From an uncultured Christensenellaceae bacterium (GTDB lineage: Bacteria; Bacillota; Clostridia; Christensenellales; Pumilibacteraceae), in contig CAJUPB010000004.1 in the NCBI GenBank assembly GCA_910588155.1, positions 1-64,000 on the forward strand: a stretch of DNA of 64,000 bases. Reading direction: 5' to 3'. Both the position numbers and the translations under genes were made by a program. The notes under the pieces are model-generated. The model saw nothing but the letters and a program-made list of their open reading frames with translations, did not search any database and was not told where the DNA came from. Shown in pieces: positions 26,102 through 34,758 of the stretch (the first letter of the stretch is position 1; each line of letters opens with the position of its first letter).

Positions 26102-27178
26102 ATGAGAAATTACAATTTTTCCGCAGGTCCGTCTATGCTTCCCGAACCCGTGCTCAAACAAGTCCAAAGCGAATTGCTCGACTATTCAAAAACGGGTATG
26201 TCGGTAATGGAAATGAGCCATCGCTCAAAACCCTACGAAGCAATCAATGCGGAAGCGGAAAGTCTTTTGCGCGAACTTATGGCGATACCCGACAACTACG
26301 ACGTGATTTTCGTTCAAGGCGGCGCGTCCACGCAATTCGAAGCCGTACCTTTGAACATATCCGTGAATAAAAAAGCCGATTATGTCGTCACGGGCAACTT
26401 TTCCAAAAAAGCTTTTTCCGAAGCTCAAAAATACGGAGATATGGTCAAAGCCGCTTCCAGCGAAGACAAAAACTTTACTTACATACCAAAACTCGACCGC
26501 AAAACTTTCCGACCCGACGCAGACTATGTTCATATTTGCTATAACAACACGATATTCGGAACGCGCTATGCGTCCGTTCCAGACACAGGCAGCATTCCTC
26601 TCGTTGCCGACCTATCCTCCTGCATATTAAGTCAGGAAATAGACGTCGGCAAGTTCGGCGTCATATATGCGGGAGCGCAGAAGAATGTGGGCCCTGCCGG
26701 CGTGACGATAGTCATAGTACGAAAAGACTTGCAAGACAAAGCCGACCGCCTCTGCCCCACTATGCTGAAATGGTCGACACAAATAAAAGAACACAGCCTT
26801 TACAATACCCCGCCGGCATTCTCCACATATGTGTCTATGCTCGTGTTCCGTTGGTTGAAAAATCTCGGCGGTGTCAAAGCCATACAGGAAATAAACGAAG
26901 CCAAGGCAAAAATGCTTTACGACTTTATCGATTCTTCCGATTTCTACAACAACTATGTAGAGTGCGAATACCGCTCTTTGATGAACGTTCCGTTCGTTAC
27001 CCCGTCGGCGGAAACCGATTCGGAATTCGTTGCGGAAGCCGCAAAAGAAGGTCTGCTGACCTTAAAAGGTCACAGATTGGTAGGCGGTATGCGTGCCAGC
27101 ATATACAACGCAATGCCCGTTGAGGGAATAGAAAAACTGATTGCCTTTATGAAAAAATTCGAAAAGAATCATAAATAA
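26102..27178 (+). CDS. serC: Phosphoserine aminotransferase SerC
   Basis: The 358-residue product is a class V PLP-dependent aminotransferase that converts 3-phosphohydroxypyruvate and glutamate to phosphoserine, the second step of serine synthesis. The N-terminus NFSAGPSMLPEPVL, the motif MSHRSKPYEAI and the PLP lysine in YAGAQKNVGPAG are characteristic. Length is normal (about 360). AAAGGAG precedes the ATG. It forms an operon with the phosphoglycerate dehydrogenase gene 12 bases downstream, so the first two steps of serine synthesis are co-transcribed. Confidence 0.96.
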   Translation: MRNYNFSAGPSMLPEPVLKQVQSELLDYSKTGMSVMEMSHRSKPYEAINAEAESLLRELMAIPDNYDVIFVQGGASTQFEAVPLNISVNKKADYVVTGNFSKKAFSEAQKYGDMVKAASSEDKNFTYIPKLDRKTFRPDADYVHICYNNTIFGTRYASVPDTGSIPLVADLSSCILSQEIDVGKFGVIYAGAQKNVGPAGVTIVIVRKDLQDKADRLCPTMLKWSTQIKEHSLYNTPPAFSTYVSMLVFRWLKNLGGVKAIQEINEAKAKMLYDFIDSSDFYNNYVECEYRSLMNVPFVTPSAETDSEFVAEAAKEGLLTLKGHRLVGGMRASIYNAMPVEGIEKLIAFMKKFEKNHK

Positions 27179-27190
27179 GGAGAAACAAGA

Positions 27191-28342
27191 ATGGAAATTC
27201 TGAAATTAAACGAAATAAGCCCCGTAGCAGACGAAGCCTTCAAAGGCAAATACACTCTCGCAAAAACCGCAAAAGCTCCCGTGGGCATTATACTTCGTTC
27301 TTTCAATATGCACGACTATCCTCTGCCCCCCGACGTATGTTGCGTGGGCAGAGCCGGCGCAGGAGTCAATAACATTCCGATTGACAAATGTTCCGAGAGC
27401 GGCGTGGTTGTTTTCAATACTCCCGGCGCAAACGCAAACGCCGTCAAAGAGCTCGCAATATGCGCGTTGCTTTTATGCGGCAGAAAGATTTCCGAAGGTA
27501 TAAATTGGGCGTCCGCACTCAAAGGAGCGGACATACCCAAGCAAGTAGAAAGCGAAAAAAAAGCATTTGTGGGAAAAGAAATCCACGGCAAGACTCTCGG
27601 CGTTATAGGTCTCGGCGCAATCGGAGTTCTTGTCGCAAACGCCTGCATAGAGCTCGGTATGAACGTCGTAGGTTATGACCCGTATATATCCGTAGACGGC
27701 GCGTGGAACTTAAACCATCACGTCGTAAAGGAAACCGACCTCGACAAGCTGTTTGCTGAAAGCGACTTCATCACTCTTCACGTGCCCCTCACCGACAGCA
27801 CTCGCTCTATGATAAATTCCAAAACAATCGCTCTTATGAAAGACGGCGCGGCAATTGTCAACTGCTCCCGCGGAGAGCTGGTAAATAACGCCGACGTCAA
27901 AGCAGCTTTGAAAAGCGGCAAACTGTCCAAATACGCCACGGACTTTCCGAGCGAAGAAGTTGTCGGGGTGGAAAATATCATAGCCATTCCCCACCTCGGC
28001 GCAAGCACGCCGGAGGCGGAAGACAACTGCGCCCGTATGGTGGCTCGGCAAATGACGGACTTCATAGAAAACGGAAATATCACCAACTCCGTGAATTTCC
28101 CCTCTTGCAAACTTACCAGAAGCGGTTGTCAGCGCATAACGGTCATTCACAAAAACGTGAAAAACGTACTTCGCTCGATGACCGACTTGATAAGCGGCGA
28201 AGGAATAAATATCAGCAACTTCGTCAGCCAGTCGAAAGGAGATTACGCCTACTGTATCTTGGACCTTGACGAAAAGTTAAAAGACAATGTTCTCGAAAAG
28301 CTCAAAAACCTCGAAAATATCGTAAAAGTCCGCTTGATATAA
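27191..28342 (+). CDS. serA: D-3-phosphoglycerate dehydrogenase with ACT domain (short type)
   Basis: The 383-residue product is a D-2-hydroxyacid dehydrogenase: NAD-binding GVIGLGAIGVLVAN near residue 138, catalytic Arg in NCSRGELVN, Glu and His in IPHLGASTPEAEDN. A C-terminal ACT domain (residues ~310-383, INISNFVSQSKGDYAYCILD) is the usual serine-sensing site. It oxidises 3-phosphoglycerate, feeding SerC encoded just upstream. It lacks the ~140-residue intervening domain of long SerA and is of the short type common in Clostridia. AAGGAG lies 7 bases before the ATG. Confidence 0.93.
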   Translation: MEILKLNEISPVADEAFKGKYTLAKTAKAPVGIILRSFNMHDYPLPPDVCCVGRAGAGVNNIPIDKCSESGVVVFNTPGANANAVKELAICALLLCGRKISEGINWASALKGADIPKQVESEKKAFVGKEIHGKTLGVIGLGAIGVLVANACIELGMNVVGYDPYISVDGAWNLNHHVVKETDLDKLFAESDFITLHVPLTDSTRSMINSKTIALMKDGAAIVNCSRGELVNNADVKAALKSGKLSKYATDFPSEEVVGVENIIAIPHLGASTPEAEDNCARMVARQMTDFIENGNITNSVNFPSCKLTRSGCQRITVIHKNVKNVLRSMTDLISGEGINISNFVSQSKGDYAYCILDLDEKLKDNVLEKLKNLENIVKVRLI

Positions 28343-28360
28343 AAATAAAAAAGCAAACAA

Positions 28361-28402
28361 AACAGCCCGTCATACTTTGTGAGAATATGACGGGCTGTTT
28401 TT
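28361..28402. terminator. Terminator after serA, bidirectional
   Basis: A 14-bp stem (AACAGCCCGTCATA at 28361-28374 with its complement at 28386-28399) and T run follow serA; A-rich sequence on the other side lets it also serve the converging membrane-protein gene. Confidence 0.88.
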
Positions 28403-28483
28403 CAAACAATGGCTTTGCCTTCTTCGGAAATATGGAAAGGTTTTCTCTTATCGGAATGGGATTTCAATCGACTTTTAAAGTTT

Positions 28484-29416
28484 TCATTTGTTTTCTTCCG
28501 ATTCGACGTCGCAGGATGTCGGAGGAGTGACAACCGCGCCGTCCACATAGTATCGTTTCCCGTTCTTCCCGTAATAAAGCGTCATATTCAATACGCTTAT
28601 CAAAAGCATAGACATCGGTATGGAAATCAAAAGTCCTACGCCTATCGTAAACAATCCCACGAAAATATTAAATGCGATTATGAGAACCCAAGCCACAAGA
28701 AAATACGCATACATCGAACCGAAGTTCTTCCCCGCCTGTTTCACCGAAAACCCGAACGACGCGAATATCTTTCCGTTATCGGTTACGATTCTCGGCGACC
28801 ACATAGCAATCAACGTATACCTCAATGCCGTCAACAAAATAAACGCAAGCATTATTATAAAAGGCGCAAACATCGAAACGGCAGCCACGTCCAAAAGTTT
28901 GAACAATCCGTACATTATTCCCATAGTGGCGGCATCAAACAATACGGTATACATCATTTTCACCAAAGTGAAACAAGACGACTTTCCGAGTTTTGCAATG
29001 AACTGTCCTCCGAAACCTATACGAGCGTTTGACGACATAGCCCCGTCCAACACGGATATCAAAGGCAACTCATATAATCCCAAAAGAAACCGATATGCAA
29101 CGACCACAACCAATGTAAGCCAAAGCGTGGAATTAAGCCGCAACGAAAAATTTTCTTTCAGCAATTGCGACACAGAATCTCCTATACCGCGAATAATTTC
29201 GAACCAACGGTTCAGACTTTCTCCGTTTGTGACGCTTTCGAAAAGTATGGTAAACTGTTCCATTATTCCCGCATTTAAAAATGCACGGTAAATCGGTATC
29301 ATAAACGCCATACTAACGCTGACTAAAATCACGGCAAGCACGAACACATACAAAAGCAGCATCCAAACCAAACCGAATTTCTCAATCAAAATTTTAAATG
29401 CGTTTTTAAAAGCCAC
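28484..29416 (-). CDS. Polytopic membrane protein of unknown function
   Basis: The 310-residue product has about six hydrophobic segments (for example WMLLLYVFVLAVILVSVSMAF near residue 18 and a long hydrophobic pair at ~235-285). A soluble stretch near residues 60-85 and a short charged C-terminus follow no family I recognise. The start is GTG at 29414-29416, with AAGGTGG six bases upstream. It lies 11 bases after another polytopic protein gene of similar size and layout, so the two probably form one complex or are ancient paralogues. No ATPase partner is next to them, so a transporter call is not justified. Confidence 0.8.
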   Translation of the reverse strand: MAFKNAFKILIEKFGLVWMLLLYVFVLAVILVSVSMAFMIPIYRAFLNAGIMEQFTILFESVTNGESLNRWFEIIRGIGDSVSQLLKENFSLRLNSTLWLTLVVVVAYRFLLGLYELPLISVLDGAMSSNARIGFGGQFIAKLGKSSCFTLVKMMYTVLFDAATMGIMYGLFKLLDVAAVSMFAPFIIMLAFILLTALRYTLIAMWSPRIVTDNGKIFASFGFSVKQAGKNFGSMYAYFLVAWVLIIAFNIFVGLFTIGVGLLISIPMSMLLISVLNMTLYYGKNGKRYYVDGAVVTPPTSCDVESEENK

Positions 29417-29427
29417 CTAAAACCACC

Positions 29428-30255
29428 TTAAACATAACTCTTTTTAATGTCACGTCTGTCCAAACCCGTAAGGTCAAAAGCCGCCACCATCATAAACGAT
29501 ACGATATAAACTATCAAAAACAGATATTCTACGGTCGCAATCGCTTTCACTGCCGCAATATGCAACGGTAAAAATTCCACGACGCATTGAAGCAAAATCA
29601 CAATGGCAAACGGAAAAATCAATGCCGTCAGCAATTTGAAAACCGCTTTTCCCGTAAGTTTCGGCGCTTCTATAAATGCGTCTACAAACGAATAACCGAA
29701 CGTCAACATCAAAGGCGACCACAAAATCGACGGCAAACATAAGTACAGCGAAAACAAAAAGAGTGCCGCAATGATTACCGCCAGCACGGCGATATTTATA
29801 TGCGAAGGCACACCCTGACCGCTGATTATGAAATGCAGAAGAGTAGCGATTCCCGTGAGCACAAACTTCCAAGCAAGATATATTCCCGCCATAACCGCAA
29901 GAGTTTTTAGCGTCGGGAACAAACTGCTGTTTACATCTTGGACAGGCGCTTTAAGCATAAGCTTGCCTATACGAAAATGTTTTTCGATAACGGACAGCGA
30001 CAGTGCGCACGAAAGCGTCAATGCAACGAATATCAAGATTACGGGATATATATGCGTGAAAGAATATTTGTCGAATATCAGCCAAGCTATGTCTCCGAAC
30101 GATTTGACGTCAGTTGCACCGTAAGACGGAATGAAAGTAATGAAACTCATAGGCTTGGAAAACATACCTAAAAGCAATGCCGGCAATAATGCTATCGGCA
30201 CGAGAAGTCGAAGCGACTTGACAAGGTAGGAAAATGTCTTGGAAACGTATGTCAT
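29428..30255 (-). CDS. Polytopic membrane protein of unknown function, first of a pair
   Basis: The 275-residue product has six or so membrane segments (for example LLVPIALLPALLLGMF near residue 16, VILIFVALTLSCALSLSV near 72, VLAVIIAALFLFSLYLCL near 158) and a short polar C-terminus. I do not recognise the family. AAGGAG lies seven bases before the ATG, and a TTGCAA-17-TATAAT promoter precedes it. It is followed directly by the second membrane protein gene in the same direction, and it diverges from the thiT riboswitch leader. Confidence 0.82.
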   Translation of the reverse strand: MTYVSKTFSYLVKSLRLLVPIALLPALLLGMFSKPMSFITFIPSYGATDVKSFGDIAWLIFDKYSFTHIYPVILIFVALTLSCALSLSVIEKHFRIGKLMLKAPVQDVNSSLFPTLKTLAVMAGIYLAWKFVLTGIATLLHFIISGQGVPSHINIAVLAVIIAALFLFSLYLCLPSILWSPLMLTFGYSFVDAFIEAPKLTGKAVFKLLTALIFPFAIVILLQCVVEFLPLHIAAVKAIATVEYLFLIVYIVSFMMVAAFDLTGLDRRDIKKSYV

Positions 30256-30272
30256 AAAGTCTCCTTGACAAC

Positions 30273-30301
30273 ATTATAAAATATTTTGACCGAAATTGCA
30301 A
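30273..30301 (-). promoter_or_regulatory. Sigma-A promoter of the membrane-protein pair
   Basis: On the minus strand TTGCAA (30296-30301), 17 bases, TATAAT (30273-30278), just upstream of AAGGAG and the ATG at 30255. Confidence 0.75.
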
Positions 30302-30310
30302 GAAAAACAC

Positions 30311-30339
30311 TTGACTTTTGAGACGATATTCCTTAATAT
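30311..30339 (+). promoter_or_regulatory. Sigma-A promoter of the TPP riboswitch-thiT unit
   Basis: TTGACT (30311-30316), 17 bases, TAATAT (30334-30339), with a start a few bases before the riboswitch core. Confidence 0.75.
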
Positions 30340-30349
30340 GAAATCAATT

Positions 30350-30455
30350 ACCGCTTGAGGGCGCACGATAAAGCTCGTGCTGAGATGCTCTCCGCAAGGA
30401 GACGGTCCTTTTGAACCTGTTGGGTTAGTACCTGCGTAGGGAAAAGCTGTTATAT
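30350..30455 (+). ncRNA. TPP riboswitch (THI element)
   Basis: The leader contains the conserved THI-box parts in order: GAGGGCGCACG, the helix closing CTGAGATGC, a variable hairpin (CTCTCCGCAAGGAGAC), then TTGAACCTG, and GTACCTGCGTAGGGA. These are the pyrimidine- and pyrophosphate-sensing loops of the thiamine pyrophosphate aptamer. With the terminator at 30488 it should turn off thiT when TPP is abundant. Confidence 0.93.
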
Positions 30456-30487
30456 TATTGTAAATCTTCTTAATGCAATAAATAACG

Positions 30488-30524
30488 AACTTGCCCTGCT
30501 TAAAAAGCGGACAAGTTTTTTTCG
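30488..30524 (+). terminator. Riboswitch expression-platform terminator
   Basis: An imperfect stem (AACTTGCCCTGCTT pairing with AAGCGGACAAGTT) followed by TTTTTTT lies between the TPP aptamer and thiT. It fits an aptamer-controlled terminator; the alternative antiterminator was not drawn. Confidence 0.75.
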
Positions 30525-30553
30525 TTGCGGCTTTTGGTAATTGAGGAGGTTTT

Positions 30554-31336
30554 ATGTTTAATAAAGAGTATTGGGAAGGAATCTTGATTCCGTGGTGGCA
30601 GATACTGTTGCTTATCGTTTTATCGGTTACTCTGATAATTACGATAATAGCGGTAATTTCCGCAGTCCTGAAACGGCGCGGAGAAAAAAGCCGAGTGAGC
30701 ACAAAAGACATCACATACGGCGCAATATGCGTAGCTGCATCGTTCGCACTGTCTTATATAAGGATTTTCAAACTTCCTTACGGAGGCTCTATTACGCTCG
30801 CATCGGTTTTACCTATGCTGATATATTGCTACTATTTCGGCTTTCGAAAAAGTTTGGTCGTATCCGCGGTGTTTATGCTTTTGCAACTCATACAAGAGCC
30901 GTACATTGTTTCGCCTTGGAGTGCGCTTTTGGACTATTTCGTACCGTACCTGTCGCTTTCGCTTGCGGGTTTATTCTGCTTCAAACGCAAAAAATACGAC
31001 GAAAAGATTACTGCGGGCAAGCCCCCTATCACCTGCCACCTCGGCTTTTTCATAGGCACTGTCATTTATTTTGCCGTCAGATATTTTTCGCACACGCTTG
31101 CCGGAGTTCTGTTTTGGGCACAAGACATAGACTTTCTCATCTGGTCGGGCAATCTTGCGGGCGCTGCCGCTTGGGGATACAGCGCCACCTACAATATTAT
31201 TTTCCTGCTTCCCGACACGCTGATAGCCGTCGCCGCGGGCGCAGCGATTTTGTCAAGCAAGACATTTAACGCTTTTATGGCTTCTTCTTGCCACGCTTTG
31301 AAGAATGCCGACGCCGCCCATAAAGACAATCAATGA
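30554..31336 (+). CDS. thiT: ECF-type thiamine transporter substrate-binding subunit ThiT
   Basis: The 260-residue product has an N-terminal extra membrane helix (~residues 14-38) and then the six-helix ThiT core. Core signatures include the substrate-side PYGGSITLASVLPM and the aromatic W/Y-rich segment YFSHTLAGVLFWAQD, with ATYNIIFLLPD near the C-terminus. ThiT binds thiamine and works with a shared ECF ATPase/EcfT module, not present in this window. AGGAGG precedes the ATG. Control by the upstream TPP riboswitch independently supports the function. Its last 84 bases overlap the 3' end of ftsW on the other strand. Confidence 0.93.
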   Translation: MFNKEYWEGILIPWWQILLLIVLSVTLIITIIAVISAVLKRRGEKSRVSTKDITYGAICVAASFALSYIRIFKLPYGGSITLASVLPMLIYCYYFGFRKSLVVSAVFMLLQLIQEPYIVSPWSALLDYFVPYLSLSLAGLFCFKRKKYDEKITAGKPPITCHLGFFIGTVIYFAVRYFSHTLAGVLFWAQDIDFLIWSGNLAGAAAWGYSATYNIIFLLPDTLIAVAAGAAILSSKTFNAFMASSCHALKNADAAHKDNQ

Positions 31337-32407
31337 ACTCGAACCGGAACTGATAAACGGCAAAGGCAGCCCCGTAGGCGGTATGGAACCCGTTACCACC
31401 GCAATATTGACCAAAACCTGTATGGCTATTATTGCCGCAATTCCCGACGCAAGATAACAACCGAAGCGGTCGCACGCATTTTGAGCTATCCTTATCGCCC
31501 TGACAATAAACACCACATATACAGCCATAAGAACCAAACAGCCGAAAAAGCCTAGTTCTTCGCCGATTATGCTCAAAATAAAATCGCTTTCGGAAAAGGG
31601 CAGGAATAAAAACTTTTGTCTGGAATTGAACAACCCCACCCCGAAAAAGCCGCCGCTTCCGAGAGAATAAAACGACTGAATGAGTTGAAAGCCCTCTTCG
31701 AGCGGCGATGCCCACGGATTTAAAAATGCCATAAGTCTGTTCAATCTGTACGGCTCGGCAAAAACCAAAACAACGGCGGCAAGCACCGCGGGTACGCCCA
31801 CAATCAAAAAATGCTTGATTCTCATTCCGCCGACAAACAGCATAACAAACATCAAGAGAGCCATACATATCGTAATCGACATATTCGGTTCCAAAATAAT
31901 CAGCACGCAAATCAATGCACCGACGGCCAACACGGGAAGCACTCCCGTGAAGGTCGTCATTTTTTTATGATGCTTCGACATATAAAAAGCCGTAAAGATT
32001 ATGAAGCCGAATTTTGCGAATTCCGACGCCTGCAACGTGAAGAACGGCAGGTTTATCCAACGCCGCGCGCCGTAGTTTTCCACTCCCACGCCCGGAATGA
32101 ACACCAGCACCAAAAGCACCAACGAACCGCCGAGTATTATATAGCGCAATTTTCCGAGAATGTGATAATCGGTAAATGTCAATGCCGTCATTGCCACAAA
32201 GCCCAGAACAGCACCGACAAGTTGTTTAAACATAAAGTAATATTCGCTGCCGTAATTTTTCTGTGCGGAATACATACTTGCGGAATACACCATCAATATT
32301 CCGAACGCCACCAATATCATCGTCACGGCAAGCAGTATGTAATCGGGTTTGAGACCTGCTCTGTCCGTCATTATGTCGGGAGCGCGGAGCAATTTTTTAT
32401 TCTTCAC
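31253..32407 (-). CDS. ftsW: Peptidoglycan glycosyltransferase FtsW (SEDS family)
   Basis: The 384-residue product has ten membrane helices typical of SEDS proteins, with the conserved YGARRWINLP near residue 110, LQASEFAKF, and the C-terminal signature GSIPPTGLPLPFISSGSSSL. Its place directly after murD in the dcw cluster favours FtsW over RodA or SpoVE; SpoVE cannot be excluded in a spore former. It polymerises lipid II at the septum with a class B PBP. The start overlaps the murD stop as ATGA. The 3' end overlaps thiT by 84 bases. Confidence 0.9.
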   Translation of the reverse strand: MKNKKLLRAPDIMTDRAGLKPDYILLAVTMILVAFGILMVYSASMYSAQKNYGSEYYFMFKQLVGAVLGFVAMTALTFTDYHILGKLRYIILGGSLVLLVLVFIPGVGVENYGARRWINLPFFTLQASEFAKFGFIIFTAFYMSKHHKKMTTFTGVLPVLAVGALICVLIILEPNMSITICMALLMFVMLFVGGMRIKHFLIVGVPAVLAAVVLVFAEPYRLNRLMAFLNPWASPLEEGFQLIQSFYSLGSGGFFGVGLFNSRQKFLFLPFSESDFILSIIGEELGFFGCLVLMAVYVVFIVRAIRIAQNACDRFGCYLASGIAAIIAIQVLVNIAVVTGSIPPTGLPLPFISSGSSSLIVFMGGVGILQSVARRSHKSVKCLA

Positions 32408-33672
32408 TTATCCAGCCTCCTCACAGCTTCTATGAATGCGTCACCGCGACTTGCATAGTTTCTGAACATATCGAAGCTTGCCGACGCAGGCGAAAGCAAA
32501 ACATTTTTGACGTTGCGTTTGCTGGCATAACATACCGCCGCTTCCAAAGTGTCGAACAAAGTCACTTTTGTAAAACCCGCGGCAAAAGCGGCGAGTTCAA
32601 TCTTTTTCGCAGTCTCTCCTATAAGAGCTATTTCTTTGACCGTATGCGGCATATTTTCGAAAAACGCCGTATATTCGTACCCCTTGTCGCTTCCGCCCAT
32701 AATGACGAGAGTGTCGCCGTCCATAGCTTTGCAAGCCTGCACGGAGGCGGCAATATTCGTGCCCTTCGAATCGTCCCAATAATCTTTGTCACCCACCCTC
32801 GCAACTCTCTGCAATCGGTGCGCCGCCGTCCGAAAGCCGTGCAGAACGTCGCGTATAACGCCGCCGTTTACGCCGTAAAGCCTGCAAACACAAATCGCGG
32901 CAAGAGCATTGCATACGTTGAAATCTCCTGCCAAAGGCAATTCCGAACGTTTGCATATAACCTCGTTCATAAACATCAGCTTATCGTCAAGACGATATGC
33001 TCCGTCGACTTTTTTGTCGAGAGCCGTATAATATACCCTTGATTTAGGGCAAAACCCTTCGAGATATTTGGCGTCGATTCCGTCCTGCGAAAGCACGAGA
33101 ACATCATCCGAAGTCTGGCTTTCTGCTATGCGCAATTTCAGTTTCGCATAATTTTCCATAGTCTTGTGCCTGTCCAAATGATCGCAATCTATATTTGTGA
33201 TGCAAGCTATACGGGGACGAAAACCGTCGGTAGTTTCCAATTGAAAACTCGACGTTTCCACAACGGCTACGTCGTAATCTCCCGCCGCCGCAACGGAAGA
33301 AAACGGTATGCCTATATTTCCGCAAACGGCAACCTTATGTTCTCTCGACAAAATATCGCCTATAAGCTGCGTAACGGTCGTTTTGCCGTTTGTACCCGTC
33401 ACCGCTATGAGCGGTTTGTCATTGTTTAAAAGCCAACCGAGTTCCAACTCTCCGATGAGCTTGATTTTTCTCTTTGCGGCGAATTCGAAAACCTCATTGT
33501 CCGTAGGCACGCCCGGACTTACAACGGCATAATCGTAGTCTATGTCTTCCGGAAAAGCCTGTCTGCCGTCGTAAATTATACAATTGGCACCCTGCTTTTG
33601 CAATGTGTACAGCGCACTCATTCCGCTTACGCCCTCACCTACAATCAGTATACTTTTAGACCGAAAATCCAT
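32404..33672 (-). CDS. murD: UDP-N-acetylmuramoylalanine--D-glutamate ligase MurD
   Basis: The 422-residue Mur ligase adds D-Glu to UDP-MurNAc-L-Ala. The N-terminal Rossmann-like domain (ILIVGEGVSGMSAL), P-loop GTNGKTTVTQL near residue 93, central motif ETSSFQLETT and the C-terminal DDSKGTN and LSPASASFDMF signatures are specific to MurD. CGGAGAG precedes the ATG. It is coupled to ftsW by a 4-base overlap. A hairpin at 33696-33727 lies between it and mraY. Confidence 0.95.
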   Translation of the reverse strand: MDFRSKSILIVGEGVSGMSALYTLQKQGANCIIYDGRQAFPEDIDYDYAVVSPGVPTDNEVFEFAAKRKIKLIGELELGWLLNNDKPLIAVTGTNGKTTVTQLIGDILSREHKVAVCGNIGIPFSSVAAAGDYDVAVVETSSFQLETTDGFRPRIACITNIDCDHLDRHKTMENYAKLKLRIAESQTSDDVLVLSQDGIDAKYLEGFCPKSRVYYTALDKKVDGAYRLDDKLMFMNEVICKRSELPLAGDFNVCNALAAICVCRLYGVNGGVIRDVLHGFRTAAHRLQRVARVGDKDYWDDSKGTNIAASVQACKAMDGDTLVIMGGSDKGYEYTAFFENMPHTVKEIALIGETAKKIELAAFAAGFTKVTLFDTLEAAVCYASKRNVKNVLLSPASASFDMFRNYASRGDAFIEAVRRLDK

Positions 33673-33689
33673 AACAGCACTCTCCGAAA

Positions 33690-33727
33690 AGCAAAACGCC
33701 CGTATATCTTAAAATATGCGGGCGCAT
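33690..33727 (-). terminator. Possible internal terminator or attenuator between mraY and murD
   Basis: CGCCCGTATA and TATGCGGGCG form a 10-pair stem (one G-U) followed on the minus strand by TTTTGCTTTT. It may lower murD-ftsW expression relative to upstream genes. Confidence 0.5.
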
Positions 33728-33750
33728 CTCATTTCAGACCATCTGTACAA

Positions 33751-34758
33751 TTACGGTTTATTCACAAAAAGCATAATCAAACATATCGCGACCCCAGCCG
33801 CAAATGTTACTGCCCCGTAAACCATAGAAATACGGTTTTCGTGTATGCCTTTTCTTTCGAAGTGATGATGAAGCGGTGCCATCAAGAAAATGCGTTTCCC
33901 GTGAGAAAGTTTGAAATATACCACTTGCAATATTACCGAAAGACTTGTGGCAACGTAAATTATGCCGAGAATCGGCGCGGTAAGTTCCAATTTGGTGACT
34001 ATCGCAAGAGCCGCAAGTCCGCCGCCGAGCGCAAGCGCGCCCGTGTCTCCCATAAATATTTTCGCGGGATAGCCGTTATAACAGAGAAAACCAATCAAAG
34101 CACCCGCAAACGCTCCGCAATATACCAGAAGATTCGTATACTCGTTTCCGTGAGGAGCGTCGCTGCCCGCCACATACAGAGTTATCGCAATAAACAACGC
34201 GAAGAACAACGCATACACCGTGGATACTTTTGCCGCCAAACCATCCAATCCGTCGGTGAGGTTGACCGAATTTGTAAATGCCAAGAAAATAATAATATAA
34301 AAAGGCACTGCAAAAATACCGAAATGCATTTCGTCGAACGTAAACGGAATATACACTCCGTCGCCCACGTGAACGTTATAATAAGCAAACAATGACACAA
34401 CAACTGCCATAAGCAATTGGAATGTCAACTTCTGCCAAGCGGACAGTCCCATATTGCGCTTAAAGAATACTTTCATAAAGTCGTCCAAAAAGCCTATGAC
34501 ACCGTAACCGATTGTGACGGCAAGCGTTATGAGCATCAATGAATTTTCTTTCGTACCGAAAATCAGCGAAGAGACAGACAAGGCAAGCAAAAAGCCGATA
34601 CCGCCCATCGTCGGAGTTCCGTTTTTGGATATATGGTTGTCCACATAGCCGAGTATCGTTTGACGCAGCTTCAACTTCTTCGACAGTTTTATTACAAACG
34701 GCATAATTATTACCGCAAGCGCAAAGGAAACGATTACGGCAAGCAATATTCTAATCAA
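33751..34758 (-). CDS. mraY: Phospho-N-acetylmuramoyl-pentapeptide-transferase MraY
   Basis: The 335-residue polytopic enzyme transfers phospho-MurNAc-pentapeptide to undecaprenyl phosphate, making lipid I. Signatures: KNGTPTMGGIGF near residue 45, the catalytic Asp pair in GFLDDFMK, NSVNLTDGLDGLA, and the Mg-binding MAPLHHHFE near the C-terminus. The start overlaps the murE stop as ATGA. In most dcw clusters murF lies between murE and mraY; here it is absent. Confidence 0.96.
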   Translation of the reverse strand: MIRILLAVIVSFALAVIIMPFVIKLSKKLKLRQTILGYVDNHISKNGTPTMGGIGFLLALSVSSLIFGTKENSLMLITLAVTIGYGVIGFLDDFMKVFFKRNMGLSAWQKLTFQLLMAVVVSLFAYYNVHVGDGVYIPFTFDEMHFGIFAVPFYIIIFLAFTNSVNLTDGLDGLAAKVSTVYALFFALFIAITLYVAGSDAPHGNEYTNLLVYCGAFAGALIGFLCYNGYPAKIFMGDTGALALGGGLAALAIVTKLELTAPILGIIYVATSLSVILQVVYFKLSHGKRIFLMAPLHHHFERKGIHENRISMVYGAVTFAAGVAICLIMLFVNKP

